64,000 nt of DNA, from positions 2,441,894-2,505,893 of the forward strand of contig NC_012873.2 of NCBI RefSeq assembly GCF_000003195.3, read 5' to 3'. A model generated the notes under the pieces. The model ran no database searches. It saw nothing but the letters and a program-made list of their open reading frames with translations, and was not told the DNA's origin. The translations under genes were made by a program, and so were the position numbers. This document shows, in pieces, positions 49,314 through 59,819 of this stretch (positions are counted from its first letter, which is position 1; each line of letters opens with the position of its first letter). The DNA comes from Sorghum bicolor (taxonomy: Eukaryota > Streptophyta > Magnoliopsida > Poales > Poaceae).

Positions 49314-50803
49314 TGGCTGGCTCCACTCAATTCCATCAATGTAGCTGCTACCTCCCAGCCCCAGGCATTGCAGGTCCATTGCACCAATTGCGTTTGCAGA
49401 GGCAGTGCCAGTGGTCCATTCCATTGCATGCCAATGCCGATGGCAATGCCAAGAGCACTGCATCATATACTTGCCGGTGGCCATTTGGGGATTTGGAGTA
49501 GTTGGTGATCTGCAGCTCCAGTTAGCCACTGGAAAATCAGATTGTGTGTGTGTGTGGCAGCAGCAGAATCATCAGAGGGTAGCATGTGGCTTGGTGGGTA
49601 CCAAGAGAGAGAGAGAGATCATGTGAGCTTGTGTCCTGATGCATTGGAATGCAATGGACTGAAATATCTGTGTGCCGTGGGACTGAGAGCCTGGAATGAG
49701 CACAGCTACATAGATGGCACTGAGGGCTAGGGTAGCACTAGTGCAGCTGCCATTAGCTTGCAGGGAGGGATCATTGTACTGGCAGTAGCAATGTACAACA
49801 GTGCTGGTCCATGAGACCATGACAACTAGAAAGTGGTCTTCTGGTACAATCAAGTTCTCAAGAAAGAAACAAGGGAACACGAGGCACAGTGGCTGGCTCT
49901 GGCTGAGAGTGGGGGAGAACAAAGAGGGTAATTTGGAGAATCTCTTTCTGCAAGCACAATGGCCATCGATACTGTACTCAACCAAATCCACAGAAATAAA
50001 AGTGAAACACGAAAATGAGGCCAGTTATTCCATTCTATCTATTCTATTCCCCGCCATAAAAGACTGGTTGTTGTCACTCTGATTATTCCCACTACCTTGA
50101 AGAATATCAAGAGTAACTTTCTGCTAGTGAATAGGAGAGATAATGTATATACTTGTGCACCACTTGCCCATAGGCATCGGAAAGATGTACTACGAGCTGT
50201 TAAAAATCTGAAGCTCACAACCAGACACAGCACAAGAGCCAGCTCTGGAGACTGACAGCATTATTTATATAGCACGGTAGCACAGCATAATTCAGAGGCA
50301 CAGAGAAAAGATAAGTCTGGCTCAATAAAGAGAAAAACTGACAGAATGGACTGAACATTAAGATTAATGCAAGGCACAGGTAGAGTAATTAAACTGTAGA
50401 TTATATGGTGCACTTCCTTTGTTTGACAGAGATACTAGTAAGGTTACTGCTATTCTTACATAGTAGTGGAGTGACACAGTACATGAAAGCAGTGACAAGA
50501 GCAGACCTCGAGTTACACTTACACAAGGTAATTAGTAGTAGTTCATTAACCATAACCCCAGCAGCTAGCTTAGCTAATTAGGTGCGGTGCCCCAGTTGCT
50601 TACCCCACCAGTTGATAGCACAGTACAGTAACAGTAAGTTTCATGGCTCACCACCACGTCTGATCTGACCTCAGTTCTTCAATCTCACTAGCAGATTACT
50701 AACCTGAAACACCAGAAGCAAAAAACAAGGAAAATATGTTTTTTTTCCCTCCCTCCTCTTGATGCTTTGTGCTGCCATGGTGATTTCAGTCTGGAGCTAG
50801 GAG

Positions 50804-51319
50804 CTAGCAGAGCTGGTACATATTCTCGGGGCAGGATCTGAGGAGGTCGTCCAAGGCGGTGGCGCCGTCGAAGGCGAGGTAGGGGTCGGAGGAAGAAGCG
50901 GCGGCGGCTGTGAGGGAGACGGAGACGGCGACGGCGCCGACGGCCGCAGCGGCGTTGGTGTTCATGCAGGCGAGGATGTCGTTGAGGGAACCGAGGCGCG
51001 CGGCGAGCTCGGCGGCCTGGGTGCGGAGGACGGCGTTCTCGGCGTCGACGGCGAGGAGTCCCTGCGTGGTGAGTCCGAGCGCGGTGGCGACGTGCGCGTT
51101 CTCGCGGCGCAGGTGCGCGGCCTGCGCGGTGAGCTCGTCGAGGTGGCGCTGCTTGCGCATCCGCGACCGCCGCGCGGACTCGCGGTTGGACAGCATCCGC
51201 TTGGCGCGCCGCTGCTCCATGAGCGCGCGCAGCTCCTCCTCCGTGCCCGCCGCCGCGGCCAGCGCCGCCGTCGCCGCCGACAGAGAGCCCGAGCTCCCGC
51301 TCCCGCTGGAGGAAGCCAT
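50804..51319 (-). CDS. S1-group bZIP transcription factor, intronless
   Basis: A single-exon protein of 171 residues, typical of group S bZIPs in length and lack of introns. The basic region is at about residues 37-56, with the invariant N-x7-R as N45 and R53 (NRESARRSR). The zipper starts at L63 and runs through L70, V77, V91, L98, L105 and L112, an unusually long zipper as in group S. The N-terminus is Ser/Gly/Ala-rich and the C-terminus ends ...RSCPENMYQLC. S1 bZIPs (Arabidopsis bZIP11/44/53 type) heterodimerise with group C bZIPs and reprogramme amino-acid and sugar metabolism under low energy; this is established for the family. The assignment to S1, not just S, rests on the conserved sucrose-control uORF in its leader at 51737-51862. 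Coding GC is very high, as in other grass S1 genes. Confidence 0.95.
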   Translation of the reverse strand: MASSSGSGSSGSLSAATAALAAAAGTEEELRALMEQRRAKRMLSNRESARRSRMRKQRHLDELTAQAAHLRRENAHVATALGLTTQGLLAVDAENAVLRTQAAELAARLGSLNDILACMNTNAAAAVGAVAVSVSLTAAAASSSDPYLAFDGATALDDLLRSCPENMYQLC

Positions 51320-51589
51320 TCTCTTCTTCCTGTGCTCCGTCCGACAAGAACCGCCCTTTCTTGCAAGAAAAAAAAACAGAGCAGCTCTCTGCTTCTTGAT
51401 TTCTTCTTCCTCACTGGATTACTACACAAGATCACACTAGCAGAGAAATCGAAGCCCTCTTTTATCTTGGCCTCGATTTCTTTTTCTTCTTGTTGTTTGT
51501 AATAACTTGTAACACTAGTAATAAAGGTCTTTGCTAGCAGCAGTAGGGAAGTGCATGCAAGCTAAAGCTTTAGGAAACGACTGAAACAG

Positions 51590-51608
51590 AGACGACGACG
51601 ACGACGAA
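51590..51608. repeat. (GAC)n microsatellite in the bZIP leader
   Basis: About six GAC repeats (GTC on the transcript strand) lie between the SC-uORF and the bZIP start codon. Confidence 0.8.
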
Positions 51609-51736
51609 GGCAGAGATGACTGACACGGACAGAAGAGGAGGACGACGATCGATGCTACTAGATGGAAAGGGAGGAGGAGGAAGAAGAAGGCAGAGAGTGG
51701 GAGAGAGGAGGCGTGGCGATGATGAGGGCGAGTAGT

Positions 51737-51862
51737 TTATGAGAAGACATAGAACCAGTAGAGGAAGACGACGGAGAAAGACTGGACGAGATGGGTGCGA
51801 CGCCGGAGTGTGGAGTTGATCATAAACCCCGAGAGGAGGATCTCACTGATCACAGGCGACAT
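51737..51862 (-). CDS. Conserved sucrose-control uORF peptide, 41 residues
   Basis: An upstream open frame in the bZIP leader, ending 418 bp before the main start. It begins MSPVISEILLSGFMINS, continues RRRTHLVQSFSVVFLYWF, and ends YVFS-stop. This matches the SC-peptide encoded by uORF2 of Arabidopsis bZIP11-type mRNAs, which stalls ribosomes when sucrose is high and so represses translation of the main ORF. The C-terminal residues needed for stalling (SFSVVFLYWFY region) are present. It is on the same strand and transcript as the bZIP and in its own frame. It is the clearest regulatory element of the window; its presence implies that this bZIP is under sucrose-induced repression of translation. 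Confidence 0.93.
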   Translation of the reverse strand: MSPVISEILLSGFMINSTLRRRTHLVQSFSVVFLYWFYVFS

Positions 51863-51893
51863 CAATGAGGAACTCTAGGACGAACGGCAGCAT
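51843..51893 (-). CDS. Short overlapping uORF upstream of the SC-uORF, 16 residues
   Basis: The ATG at 51891-51893 opens a 16-codon frame (MLPFVLEFLIDVACDQ) ending at 51843, overlapping the first 20 bases of the SC-uORF in another frame. Ribosomes starting here would bypass the SC-uORF start, so it could tune sucrose repression. Arabidopsis bZIP11 also has an additional uORF in this position; whether this one is conserved cannot be told here. Confidence 0.6.
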   Translation of the reverse strand: MLPFVLEFLIDVACDQ

Positions 51894-52328
51894 GTGCTTC
51901 CCCTGTTGTTGGCTCCGATTGGCACTCCCAATCGGAGCAACCGGCCTGCGCGGCGGCGGGCGGGGCGGCGGGTGTGGTGGCGCGAGGCCGGAGGAGAGGT
52001 GTGCCGGGTTTTGCGTGGACGGAGGCGAGGCTATGGCGATGGCGATCGGGCGGAGCTGGATGGCTGGCTTATAAAGCGAGCGAGCGAGCGGCCGGCCGGA
52101 GCAGCACGCACCCGATTCGATCGGTGGTGGACTGGTGGTGGTAGTGGCCGGTGGCTGTGGCTGGGTAGCTAGCTAGTGTAGGTGCGGGGCTCCCTCTCTG
52201 TCCGTGTCACTGCTTCTCGCTCCTCCTGCTCCTGCTGCCGGTGGGAGAGATGCTGGCGCATCTGCGGCCGAGGAAGGAAGAGGGGAGGAAGGAGAGGAGG
52301 GGGGGTTGGCGCAGCGGCGAAGCGGGGA

Positions 52329-52334
52329 TTTATA
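52329..52334 (-). promoter_or_regulatory. Candidate TATA box for the bZIP gene
   Basis: CTATAAATCC on the minus strand, a near-consensus plant TATA box. It would place transcription start near 52300 and give a leader of roughly 1 kb, long but in keeping with uORF-bearing S1 bZIPs. A weaker alternative, TTTATAAG, lies at about 52067-52075. Confidence 0.5.
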
Positions 52335-52638
52335 GCCGCTGGGAATGGAGAGGTGGGAATCAAAAGTGGAGAGCAGAGGAGGGAGATTGCGGAATCCGTT
52401 TCCGGGACAGGGCAGAAAGGAGGCGAAAGGAAATGGGAATGGGAATGAGGCCTGGACTACTGTACTACAAGTGCACAGCACAGCGGCGAGATTCTGATTC
52501 CTATTCCAGGACGACGATCGTGGTGGGCGGCGGGAAAGGCAGCCCCTGGTTGGCAGGTGGCGGTGATGGTGAGTGAGATCGACGGCGGCAAAACCTCCTC
52601 CTCCAGTCCTCCTCCGCTGGGTTCATTACTGAACTATA

Positions 52639-53100
52639 CTCCCTCCATCCAGCTTTTATTATACATACACTTTAATCTTTTTAAAGATCACACTCATACA
52701 TGCACTTTTAGCGTTTTATTTGTTTAATTAAAAATACTTTATAATTTTATGGTTTTTTCTCAAAGAAAATAGAACACATTTTCTCCTTTTTTTCCTATAT
52801 AAAAATGGAAGATGAGTGTTGTAGAAACACTCAAATGTTACTTTACGAGAGCATTTTGGTTATTTCATTCTATTAAAAATGTCACACTCCGAAAAGTTAA
52901 AGTTGAAATTACTGTTAGCTAATTTATTGTGAGAGAAAAACACTGTTGGCTAGCAGAAAAAATACGGCTGAAAAGAAAAGAGAAGGCTCTGTAAAAATGC
53001 TAGACGAATGTTGTAGGGACACTTATATTATTAGATACTACTTTACGAGGGCATTTTGGTTATTCCATTCTATGGAAAATGTCACACCTTGAATTGGTCA
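52639..53100. repeat. Stowaway-type end followed by a diverged direct repeat
   Basis: A TA-flanked CTCCCTCCATCC at 52639 looks like a Stowaway left end, but no matching right end follows. Further on, two diverged direct copies (52811-52888 and 53003-53088) share GTTGTAG-ACACT, TACTTTACGAG, GCATTTTGGTTATT and ATGTCACAC. It is probably a truncated or nested element. Confidence 0.55.
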
Positions 53101-54469
53101 CCCTGAGCATCTGCCACATTTTATTTGCCTAGTATTTGGAAACGTTGTATAATTCACCTCGAACGATCCGAATCTGCATTGGAGCTTGGTGTGTGCGCAC
53201 GTGAGATGAGAGAGTGAGAGGCGCAAGGAAAGGGGTCGGAAGAACAGCTAGCGGCGATAGTAGCAGGTATGGACGATTGAATTGAATTATTGTTAGAATC
53301 CAGCGGATGTCGACATGCTGTTGCCGCATAAAGAAATATAGATATAAAGAGTTAAGGTGGGTAGTACAATTTCTCTATCAAGAAAAATCCGTGAAGGGCT
53401 ATTTGAATCCCTTCATTTTGGAACAATTGATATCTGCACAATGGGTTATTAATTAGACAATTTGGTTTGAAATTTGATATTTCATAACTTTTCTAAGCTC
53501 ACAAATAAGTCTATATCAAATTCATATAAGGTGGGAGATGGAAATGTATTTTATAGAGCACTATCCACTATGTTATAATTCTATTCTCCAACTTATAGCT
53601 CATTCTTGTATTTTATTAAAACTTCTACCCCTCTTAATACAATGATACATAATACTCTCGTGTATTCGATAAAAACTTATAGCACACTCTTCGCATCCCT
53701 ATAATACAAATGCAACATATAAGTATGTCCCTTGTATGTCTACTAACAATAAATATACAAATTTATTATATATATAACTATATTAGCTTAATTAATTATT
53801 CTATGCCCAAATTTTAATTACAAAAATGAATTCAATTCGAAGGATCCAGCTAGACCCTACAGTTTCATCAGTCAGAATTCTAACTATCGACATTTTTTGT
53901 ACACTAAATACACTATGGAAATGTAATAAAATTTCTGAATAAGATGTGTAGTTGAGCTGGTTAGGTTTCTTAGGTCGAAACCTTGAGTAATCAGCGGTCG
54001 GATTGAGTGTCCGATGTACTGATATCATACAAAGAGGAAGGAGAAAAATTAAACATCAAGCCCTGATGATACAAACGACTGAAGTAACAGAACCCAGCGG
54101 ATGATATTGTCGCACTTTTTTTTTTTGCTTTATAAGGTGTATCAGAGAAATAGCTTCTCATACCACTACACACACATAACAGTATATAATAGTTCGTCAC
54201 CTTTTTTTTACAAGAAATAACTAATTCATCACCTCGGCGAGAGGCTATCGAAACAAAACCAGCGGCGGCGGGCGGTGAATCTCTGAGCGATTCGAATCTG
54301 CATCGACCCTGCGAAACAGCTAGAGCTTTTTTTTGCAAGAAGCACAGCAGTAGATGCAGAGATATATATACGCCGTGGTCATCAGAGGCTGGCTCATCAG
54401 ATCACGGTAATTAAAAAATAACCTCATTGCTTTTAGCACAAATTAATAATTACGTACGATTTTATAGTA
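53101..54469. other. Intergenic, no gene seen
   Basis: AT-rich DNA with only short frames. No repeat termini recognised. Confidence 0.35.
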
Positions 54470-54708
54470 CTCAATCCATTCCAAATTGTAAGTCGTTTGA
54501 CTTTTTTAATATCAAGTTTGACCACTCGTCTTATTCAAAGTTTTATACAAAATATTACTTTTTTTTTTGTTGTGTATTGGTTTATTAATAAAAGTTCTTC
54601 AAGAGTGACTTAAATTTGACTATATTTGCATAAATTTTTTTGAATAAGACGAGTGGTCAAACTTGGGGTAAAAAAAGTCAAACGACTTACCATTTGGGAT
54701 GGAGGGAG
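54470..54708. mobile_element. Stowaway-like MITE, highly palindromic
   Basis: A 239-bp element with TA at 54468-54469 and 54709-54710. The left arm CTCAATCCATTCCAAATTGT pairs with the right arm ending ACCATTTGGGATGGAGGGAG. The pairing runs on through AAGTTTGACCACTCGTCTTA near the left and TAAGACGAGTGGTCAAACTT near the right, so each arm is about 75 bp. Confidence 0.9.
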
Positions 54709-54710
54709 TA

Positions 54711-55672
54711 CGTACTACTACTACACACACCCCCGCTATAGATCCGCGCGCGTGCAGAGGAGAGAGGACGTCGCAGCACTGTGCAGAGCAGGCGTTGCGT
54801 GCGCGCACGTGCGCCCCCGATGCATGCATGCCGCGAGCAAAGCGAGCGTGTGCGTGTGCGGATGCGCGGCCGACCACCGTGATGGATCCATGACGGCATC
54901 CATCGGTCGGCAGACCCCCTCGTGCTCTGGCTCTGCCGCCGCCGTGTCTGTCCGGCCGGCAGATAAAGCTCCCTCTCTCCGACCGGCCGGCCATGATCGC
55001 CCCGGCCGCCATGATCGAGCTGACGACGACGACCTCCGATCCTTCGTCGAGCGAGGGTGCATTGCGATGCGATGCGATGCGATGCGAATGGAGATGCATG
55101 GAGCTAGACGACGGAGGTTGTTGCTAGCTACACTGAGCTACGGAGTAGTACGTAGCTGTAGCTCGCCGCTGCCGCCGCTTTTGCCGAACGGCGCCGTACC
55201 TGCGTCGATCCACCGTTGCGGTGGAGCGGTGACTCCGATTCCGATGAGATCGACAGCGCGTACGTGCATGCATGCATACCGCGCATATCAGCTCTGTCAG
55301 TCAGCTTGCATGTTCTGCTGCACTGCATGGCCGGGCGCGAGATGGATTCAGCAGGGGTCCATCGACGTGTGTGCTTGCTGCTGCTATCTGCCTCCATGCT
55401 GCCATGTCCGACCCTTTTCCATGCATGTCGTCTTTGGAGAGGAGAGGAGAGGAACTTTGAGATCGATCGAGACCCCCCCCCCCCCCACCCCCACCCGTAG
55501 CAAAGGCGCGCGTACGTGTCGTCTCTTCTCGCGTACCCGCGCCCGACCCCACGTACGGTACGTGGAGGCCCATCGTTCTGCCTCTGCAGCTCCTCGACAT
55601 CGGTAGCTTTCCCCTCGTTGTGCGTACGTGTGTGTACTGTCAGCGCGCGACGCGTGTTACTCTTGTTTTTTT
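54711..55672. other. GC-rich intergenic stretch with simple repeats
   Basis: It contains a GCGAT repeat (about 55063-55086), GCATG-rich segments and a C-run (about 55469-55488). A 317-codon plus-strand open frame crosses it but begins inside the Stowaway element and reads as low-complexity Cys/Arg/His, so it is not called. Confidence 0.4.
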
Positions 55673-56805
55673 ATTATAAAAGATTGACCAAAACTAGTAA
55701 ACCACTAAAAAAGTTGATTCCCACCGTTGTGCCCAACTTCTTCGGCTATATATCCGTGTGCCATTACGTCCCCATTTCGTTCGTTTTCTCCCGTTGAAGG
55801 AGTCTGACATGTGGGTCCCGGATAGCATAATGTCCTTCTTACCCTTACACCATGAGTCTTGCGGGGACCACGGTGGGGCCGAGCACACAGTCCACCGAGG
55901 ACGCCTCCACGGCGAAGGGTATCCCAGGCGCGCACCACACGTCGGCGCCGATCCCCCGGTGACGAAGCCTCCGCCTCCTCCTCCTCCTCCCGCGCCGCCC
56001 ACGCCACGGTCCTTCCTCCTATCCTTGCCCCTCCGCCGCCGATGACCGCGGCCGCCCCGGGCGCGTACGCCTGCGACGTCGTCGCCGACGTGCAGCCCAG
56101 GCCGTGCAGCGCCGCCGAGACGAAGCCCTTCCGCCTCCCCTCCTCCTACGTGGGCACCGGCGGGTGAGGACGAGGAGGCCTCGCCGCGGGGGTGTAGGAG
56201 CAGGCGCCGGATCCTCCTCGTAAACCTGGCACAACTCGGGCGCGGAGGAGCGAGGCCTGTAGGTCTTTGGCGGCGAGCAGTGCCATGGTGGCCTGCAGCG
56301 CGGCATCGGTGTGCGGGCTCACAGCGTCCCCTCTCCTGGCGTCCCACTCCCGCGCTGGCTCACGGCGTCCCACTCCCGCATTCCCGCCGTCCCCATCCCT
56401 CTCGGCGGCATCGGGGTCGCAGTTGCCTGTGCCGACCTCGTCCTCTGAGTCTGAGTCGTTCCCGGCGTCGGAGAGGCGGCCGAAGCCCTGGGCGTCGAGG
56501 ATGGCGAGCACCTCCGCGGCCGCCCGCTCTGCCTTGCGCCGCTGCGCCGTCACCTGCAGCGACGGGCTTGGTGACTAAGCCGCCAGGAATGCGAAGAGGA
56601 AGGACGGAAGGTAGTCAGTGGCACTCGGGACAAGAAAATTTTGTTGTCGAGACCAAATAGTTCAGGGGCATTGAAGTCTATTGTCAGGCCACTTAACTGC
56701 CGTTAGGCTTCAAAATAGACGGAACGACACACGGTTATAGCCGAAGATGAAGTTGGGCACAATCAACTTTTTAGTGGCTTTCTAGTTTGGTCAATCTTTC
56801 ATAAT
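55673..56805. mobile_element. Element with ~90-bp terminal inverted repeats carrying a gene fragment (Pack-type)
   Basis: The left arm (55673-55770) and right arm (56720-56805) are inverted copies, roughly 85 percent alike by eye. Shared blocks in order from the outside are ATTAT-AAAGATTGACC, CCACTAAAAA-GTTGATT, TGTGCCCAACTTC and TTCGGCTATA, then CCGTGTG. The 950-bp interior is GC-rich and holds a minus-strand gene fragment (56146-56553). Long inverted repeats around captured host sequence are the hallmark of Pack-MULEs in grasses. I could not find the 9-bp target duplication expected for a MULE, so superfamily and exact ends are uncertain. Confidence 0.6.
56146..56553 (-). pseudogene. Captured exon fragment of a plant coiled-coil protein
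   Basis: It starts right after a splice-acceptor-like GCTGCAG and reads VTAQRRKAERAAAEVLAIL, then a Ser/Asp-rich stretch (SDSEDEV). It resembles an internal exon near the N-terminus of a family of large plant coiled-coil proteins that I cannot name. There is no ATG, and the frame runs out into low-complexity Arg/Pro sequence. It sits wholly between the inverted repeats at 55673 and 56805, so it is best read as captured host sequence, not a gene in its own right. Confidence 0.5.
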
Positions 56806-56867
56806 GGCATAGAGGTAAAAGCCTTTTGTTTTCTTCCTCCTCCGTCTGCAAGATCGTCTGTTGTCTA

Positions 56868-57105
56868 CTCCCTCGCTACCACGAATAAACGTATTTCTTT
56901 GACTTCTATGATTCATGTTTAACAGTTTATCTTATTTAAAATTTTTTAATAAATATTATTTATTTTATGACTTATTTTATTATTAGATCTATTTTTATAA
57001 TGATTTATTTATTTTATTATTTGTATAAAAAATTTAAATAAGATAAATGGTCAAATATGAATCGTACTGGTCAAAGAAATGCATTTATTTAAGTCACGGA
57101 GAAAG
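56868..57105. mobile_element. Stowaway-like MITE
   Basis: A 238-bp element with TA at 56866-56867 and 57106-57107. The left CTCCCTCGCTACCACGAATA, followed by GTATTTCTTTGAC, pairs with the right GTCAAAGAAATGC and AAGTCACGGAGAAAG. Confidence 0.85.
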
Positions 57106-57109
57106 TACT

Positions 57110-57336
57110 TAGGACTCATCTACGTCTTAAATTTTTTAACTTTTATTCACGGAGCACTTTTATTTATATTTAATAATAATTACCAAATCACAGACTGCTA
57201 AAAAAATTATCTTGTAAATTACAAATAAATTATATAATTAGTTTGTATTTTCGTTTATATTGAATACTCTATGCATACATTTAAAGATTTAATGTGATGG
57301 AAACTTTTAAAAAAAAATAGAAACTAAACCAAACCT
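57110..57336. mobile_element. Degenerate Tourist-like MITE
   Basis: Family blocks (CACGGAGCACTTTTATTT, TTTCGTTTATATTGAATACT, TTTAATGTGATGGAAAC) and a right end AACTAAACCAAACC are present in the inverse orientation. The left terminus is unclear. It directly abuts the next copy, sharing the TAA at 57337-57339. Confidence 0.6.
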
Positions 57337-57339
57337 AAG

Positions 57340-57496
57340 GCCTTGTTTAGTTTGCGTTTTTTTGCTATAGTAACACTTTCGTTTGAATTTGGTAATTATT
57401 ATCCAACTATAAACTAACTAGACTTAAAAAATTTGTCTCTTAAATTATAGATAGACTGTGCAGTTATCTTGAAATTTTTTGAAACTAAATAAGATC
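57340..57496. mobile_element. Internally deleted Tourist-like MITE, GGCCTTGTTTAG family
   Basis: A 157-bp copy starting GGCCTTGTTTAGTTTGC and ending AACTAAATAAGATC, with TAA at 57337-57339 and 57497-57499. It is about 75 bp shorter than full copies, so it carries an internal deletion. Confidence 0.75.
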
Positions 57497-57605
57497 TAAA
57501 ATAAAATTAAATGTGTACTACAGTACATCTGTCATCTCAAATTTTTCTAGTTAAAGACACTCTTTAACTGTCCAAACAGGATAAAAATTTTGGTCTTCTT
57601 GGTGG

Positions 57606-57632
57606 TATATATATATATATATATATATATAT
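57606..57632. repeat. (TA)n microsatellite
   Basis: About 27 bp of alternating TA. Confidence 0.9.
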
Positions 57633-58070
57633 GGTTTTCTATTTCATAAAGACAATCAAAATCTAGTTTATTATATAAAATTCATAAATAATTTATTTTA
57701 AATAGAAAAATATGAAGCAAGTACCAAATTTTTCCACAGAAACAACTCAACAGCATATTTCTTAAGCCATGCTTATAAGACACAACATATATCGACTGAA
57801 GGGTGCTCAGATAATAACTCCGAGTGATCAGGTATATTTTGGAAATTCATTATTCCGCGACAAAATAATGAAAAGAAAAGATAGGCATCACAACAGACTC
57901 ACGTACTTTTGCATCGGGGAGATGGATGCATGGACCATGGATCGATGCATCGAGAGCCGCCGAGACGGTACGAGAACAATCCCATGCGTCATGTTCATCA
58001 GCTCGTTGGCTTCTTCCGCGCCGACATGCCTGCAGCTACAGCTAGCTAGGTACTCGTAGCTTGTAGCTAG

Positions 58071-58314
58071 GGCCTTGTTTTAGTTCAATCTGAAAACCAA
58101 AAAATTTTCAAGATTCTCCGTTACATCGAATCTTATAGCACATGTATGAAACATTGAATATAGACAAAAATAAAAACTAATTACACAGTTTAGCTGTAAA
58201 TCACGAGACGAATCTTTTGATCCTAGTTAGTCCATAATTAAATAATATTTGTCACAAATAAACGAAAGTGATACAGTATCGAAAACTTTTCACTTTTCAG
58301 AACTAAACAAGACC
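58071..58314. mobile_element. Tourist-like MITE, GGCCTTGTTTAG family
   Basis: A 244-bp copy: GGCCTTGTTTTAGTTCAATC at the left, CAGAACTAAACAAGACC at the right. The flanking triplets are TAG and CAG, so the target duplication is imperfect or mutated. Confidence 0.75.
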
Positions 58315-58379
58315 CAGCTCATGCATCCGCACATGCGTGTCCTCCATGCAGGACAGGCCGGACAAGCGGGCTTGTTTAG

Positions 58380-58590
58380 GCCCTTGGTTACATGAGTTAA
58401 ACTTTAACTTCTATCACATAAAATATTTAGACACATAAATATAGATTATTTATAAAACTTAAAATATAACTAAAGAATAATTTATAATACAAATTTTTAA
58501 AATTTAATTAATAATTAAACAATAATTACCAAATAAAACAAAAATACTACAATATATATTAAACTTTAACACAACCAACCAAACACCTCT
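58380..58590. mobile_element. Possible second Tourist-type element
   Basis: The ends GGCCCTTGGTTACATGAGTTAAACTTTA and, inverted, the TAAACTTTAACACAACCAACCAAACACC segment are loosely complementary. The AT-rich body resembles the MITE class but belongs to another family. Exact borders are uncertain. Confidence 0.4.
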
Positions 58591-58779
58591 TTAGTTCCTC
58601 CAAAAAAAATACCCTCTCTATTAATATTTGGACACAAGTATTAATATAAACTACATAATAACTAATTATATAGATTGTAACTATTTTATGAGATGAATCT
58701 TTTAAACCTAATTAGTCTATGATTTGATATCCTAAAACACCTTGTGACATCCTAAAACTTTATATCCTAAAACAAAATT

Positions 58780-59270
58780 GAGCAATGGACATTTAGCCAA
58801 TTAGTCACAAGGGGTTGCTAAATGGGACTAAAGCCTAGGTTGTCTCATTTTTTTAGTCACTTTGAAACTAAACACCCTGACTAAAAGAGACTAAAGGCCT
58901 CTTTCAGCCCACCAAACTAAATAGGGGTGATTAAAATTTAGAAGCTGGCTTCAATCTAAACAGTCTATTTAGTTTGGGTACTAAAGTTTAGTTCACTAAT
59001 ATTAGTCTTATTTAGTTATTTTTTACCTAAACACTATGACTAAATAGGACTAAATGGGACTAAATGGACATTTAGCCAATTAGTTATTATGAGGTTGCTA
59101 AATAGAACTAAAGCTCAGGCTGCCTCACCTTTTAGTTATTTTAGAGCTAAACACTTTGACAAAAAAAACTAACTAAATGCCTCTTTTAATCTGCCAAATT
59201 AAATAAGAGTGACTAAAGTTTAGTAGTTGATTTAGCTAGCTAAAATTTAGCAGCTCTAATCTAAACCTGG
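58780..59270. repeat. Diverged direct repeat, ~279-bp offset
   Basis: Two units begin near 58785 and 59064, sharing GGACATTTAGCCAATTAG, GGTTGCTAAAT, AACTAAAG and GACTAAA-rich stretches. Each ends near AATCTAAAC. They are likely copies of an AT-rich MITE or an expanded tandem array with internal GACTAAA-type subrepeats. Confidence 0.65.
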
Positions 59271-59819
59271 CATTTCGATCAGTTGATAAAAAGAAGCATG
59301 GAAATGAGAGTGAGCATGCCCTACTAAAAGTTTGCTAGTGCAGTTTGCACATTTATATATATACTGGTGAGAATGACTAGGAGCCAGAGACAAGAACTTG
59401 GAACCAATGTCGATCTGTGTCTTGCCTGCTTTTGTGAGCTTATTAGCCATTTTGTTGGTTTCTCTTCTGATCTTGATAACTGAGTGTGTCTACTTATTAG
59501 TGGTTTCTGTAGATTCAGCAAGAATTCGTCTGAGGGACAGGGACCAATGCCCAGGGTTTGAAAATTCGGAGAATTTTCGACTGAATTTTATGAATTTCAG
59601 TAATTTAGAGCTGGGGCTCAAAAGAAATATCCAAAACCATACTGCACTCTTAAATATATAACTCTAGCTAGATTTATATTTTCTATTGCTTATGTTGCAT
59701 ATTCTTCTATTCAATAGATTTTGGGTCATAAATTATGCTAATATTTTGTTTATGTCTAAAAAATTTAGAAGACCTAACTTTATATTTAGGTCTCCAGATA
59801 AAATTTGACTGAATTCCAT

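Larger units (their letters stand above)
45706..50803. other. Gene-poor stretch upstream of the bZIP 3' end
   Basis: No gene can be supported. Open frames are short. One exon-like block at about 46797-46900 (after a TTTGCAG) translates to KVEPKTRIKPADHAYFSVPD, but it stands alone. The portion nearest 50803 should include the bZIP 3' UTR. Confidence 0.35.

Noticed and set aside
54653..55606. A 317-codon plus-strand open frame
   Set aside because: It starts inside a Stowaway MITE and reads as low-complexity Cys/Arg/His sequence with no domain; open by GC bias.
55694..56347. A 217-codon minus-strand frame inside the Pack-type element
   Set aside because: Low-complexity Arg/Gly/Pro sequence that runs into the inverted repeat; the VTAQRRKAER frame is the better coding candidate.
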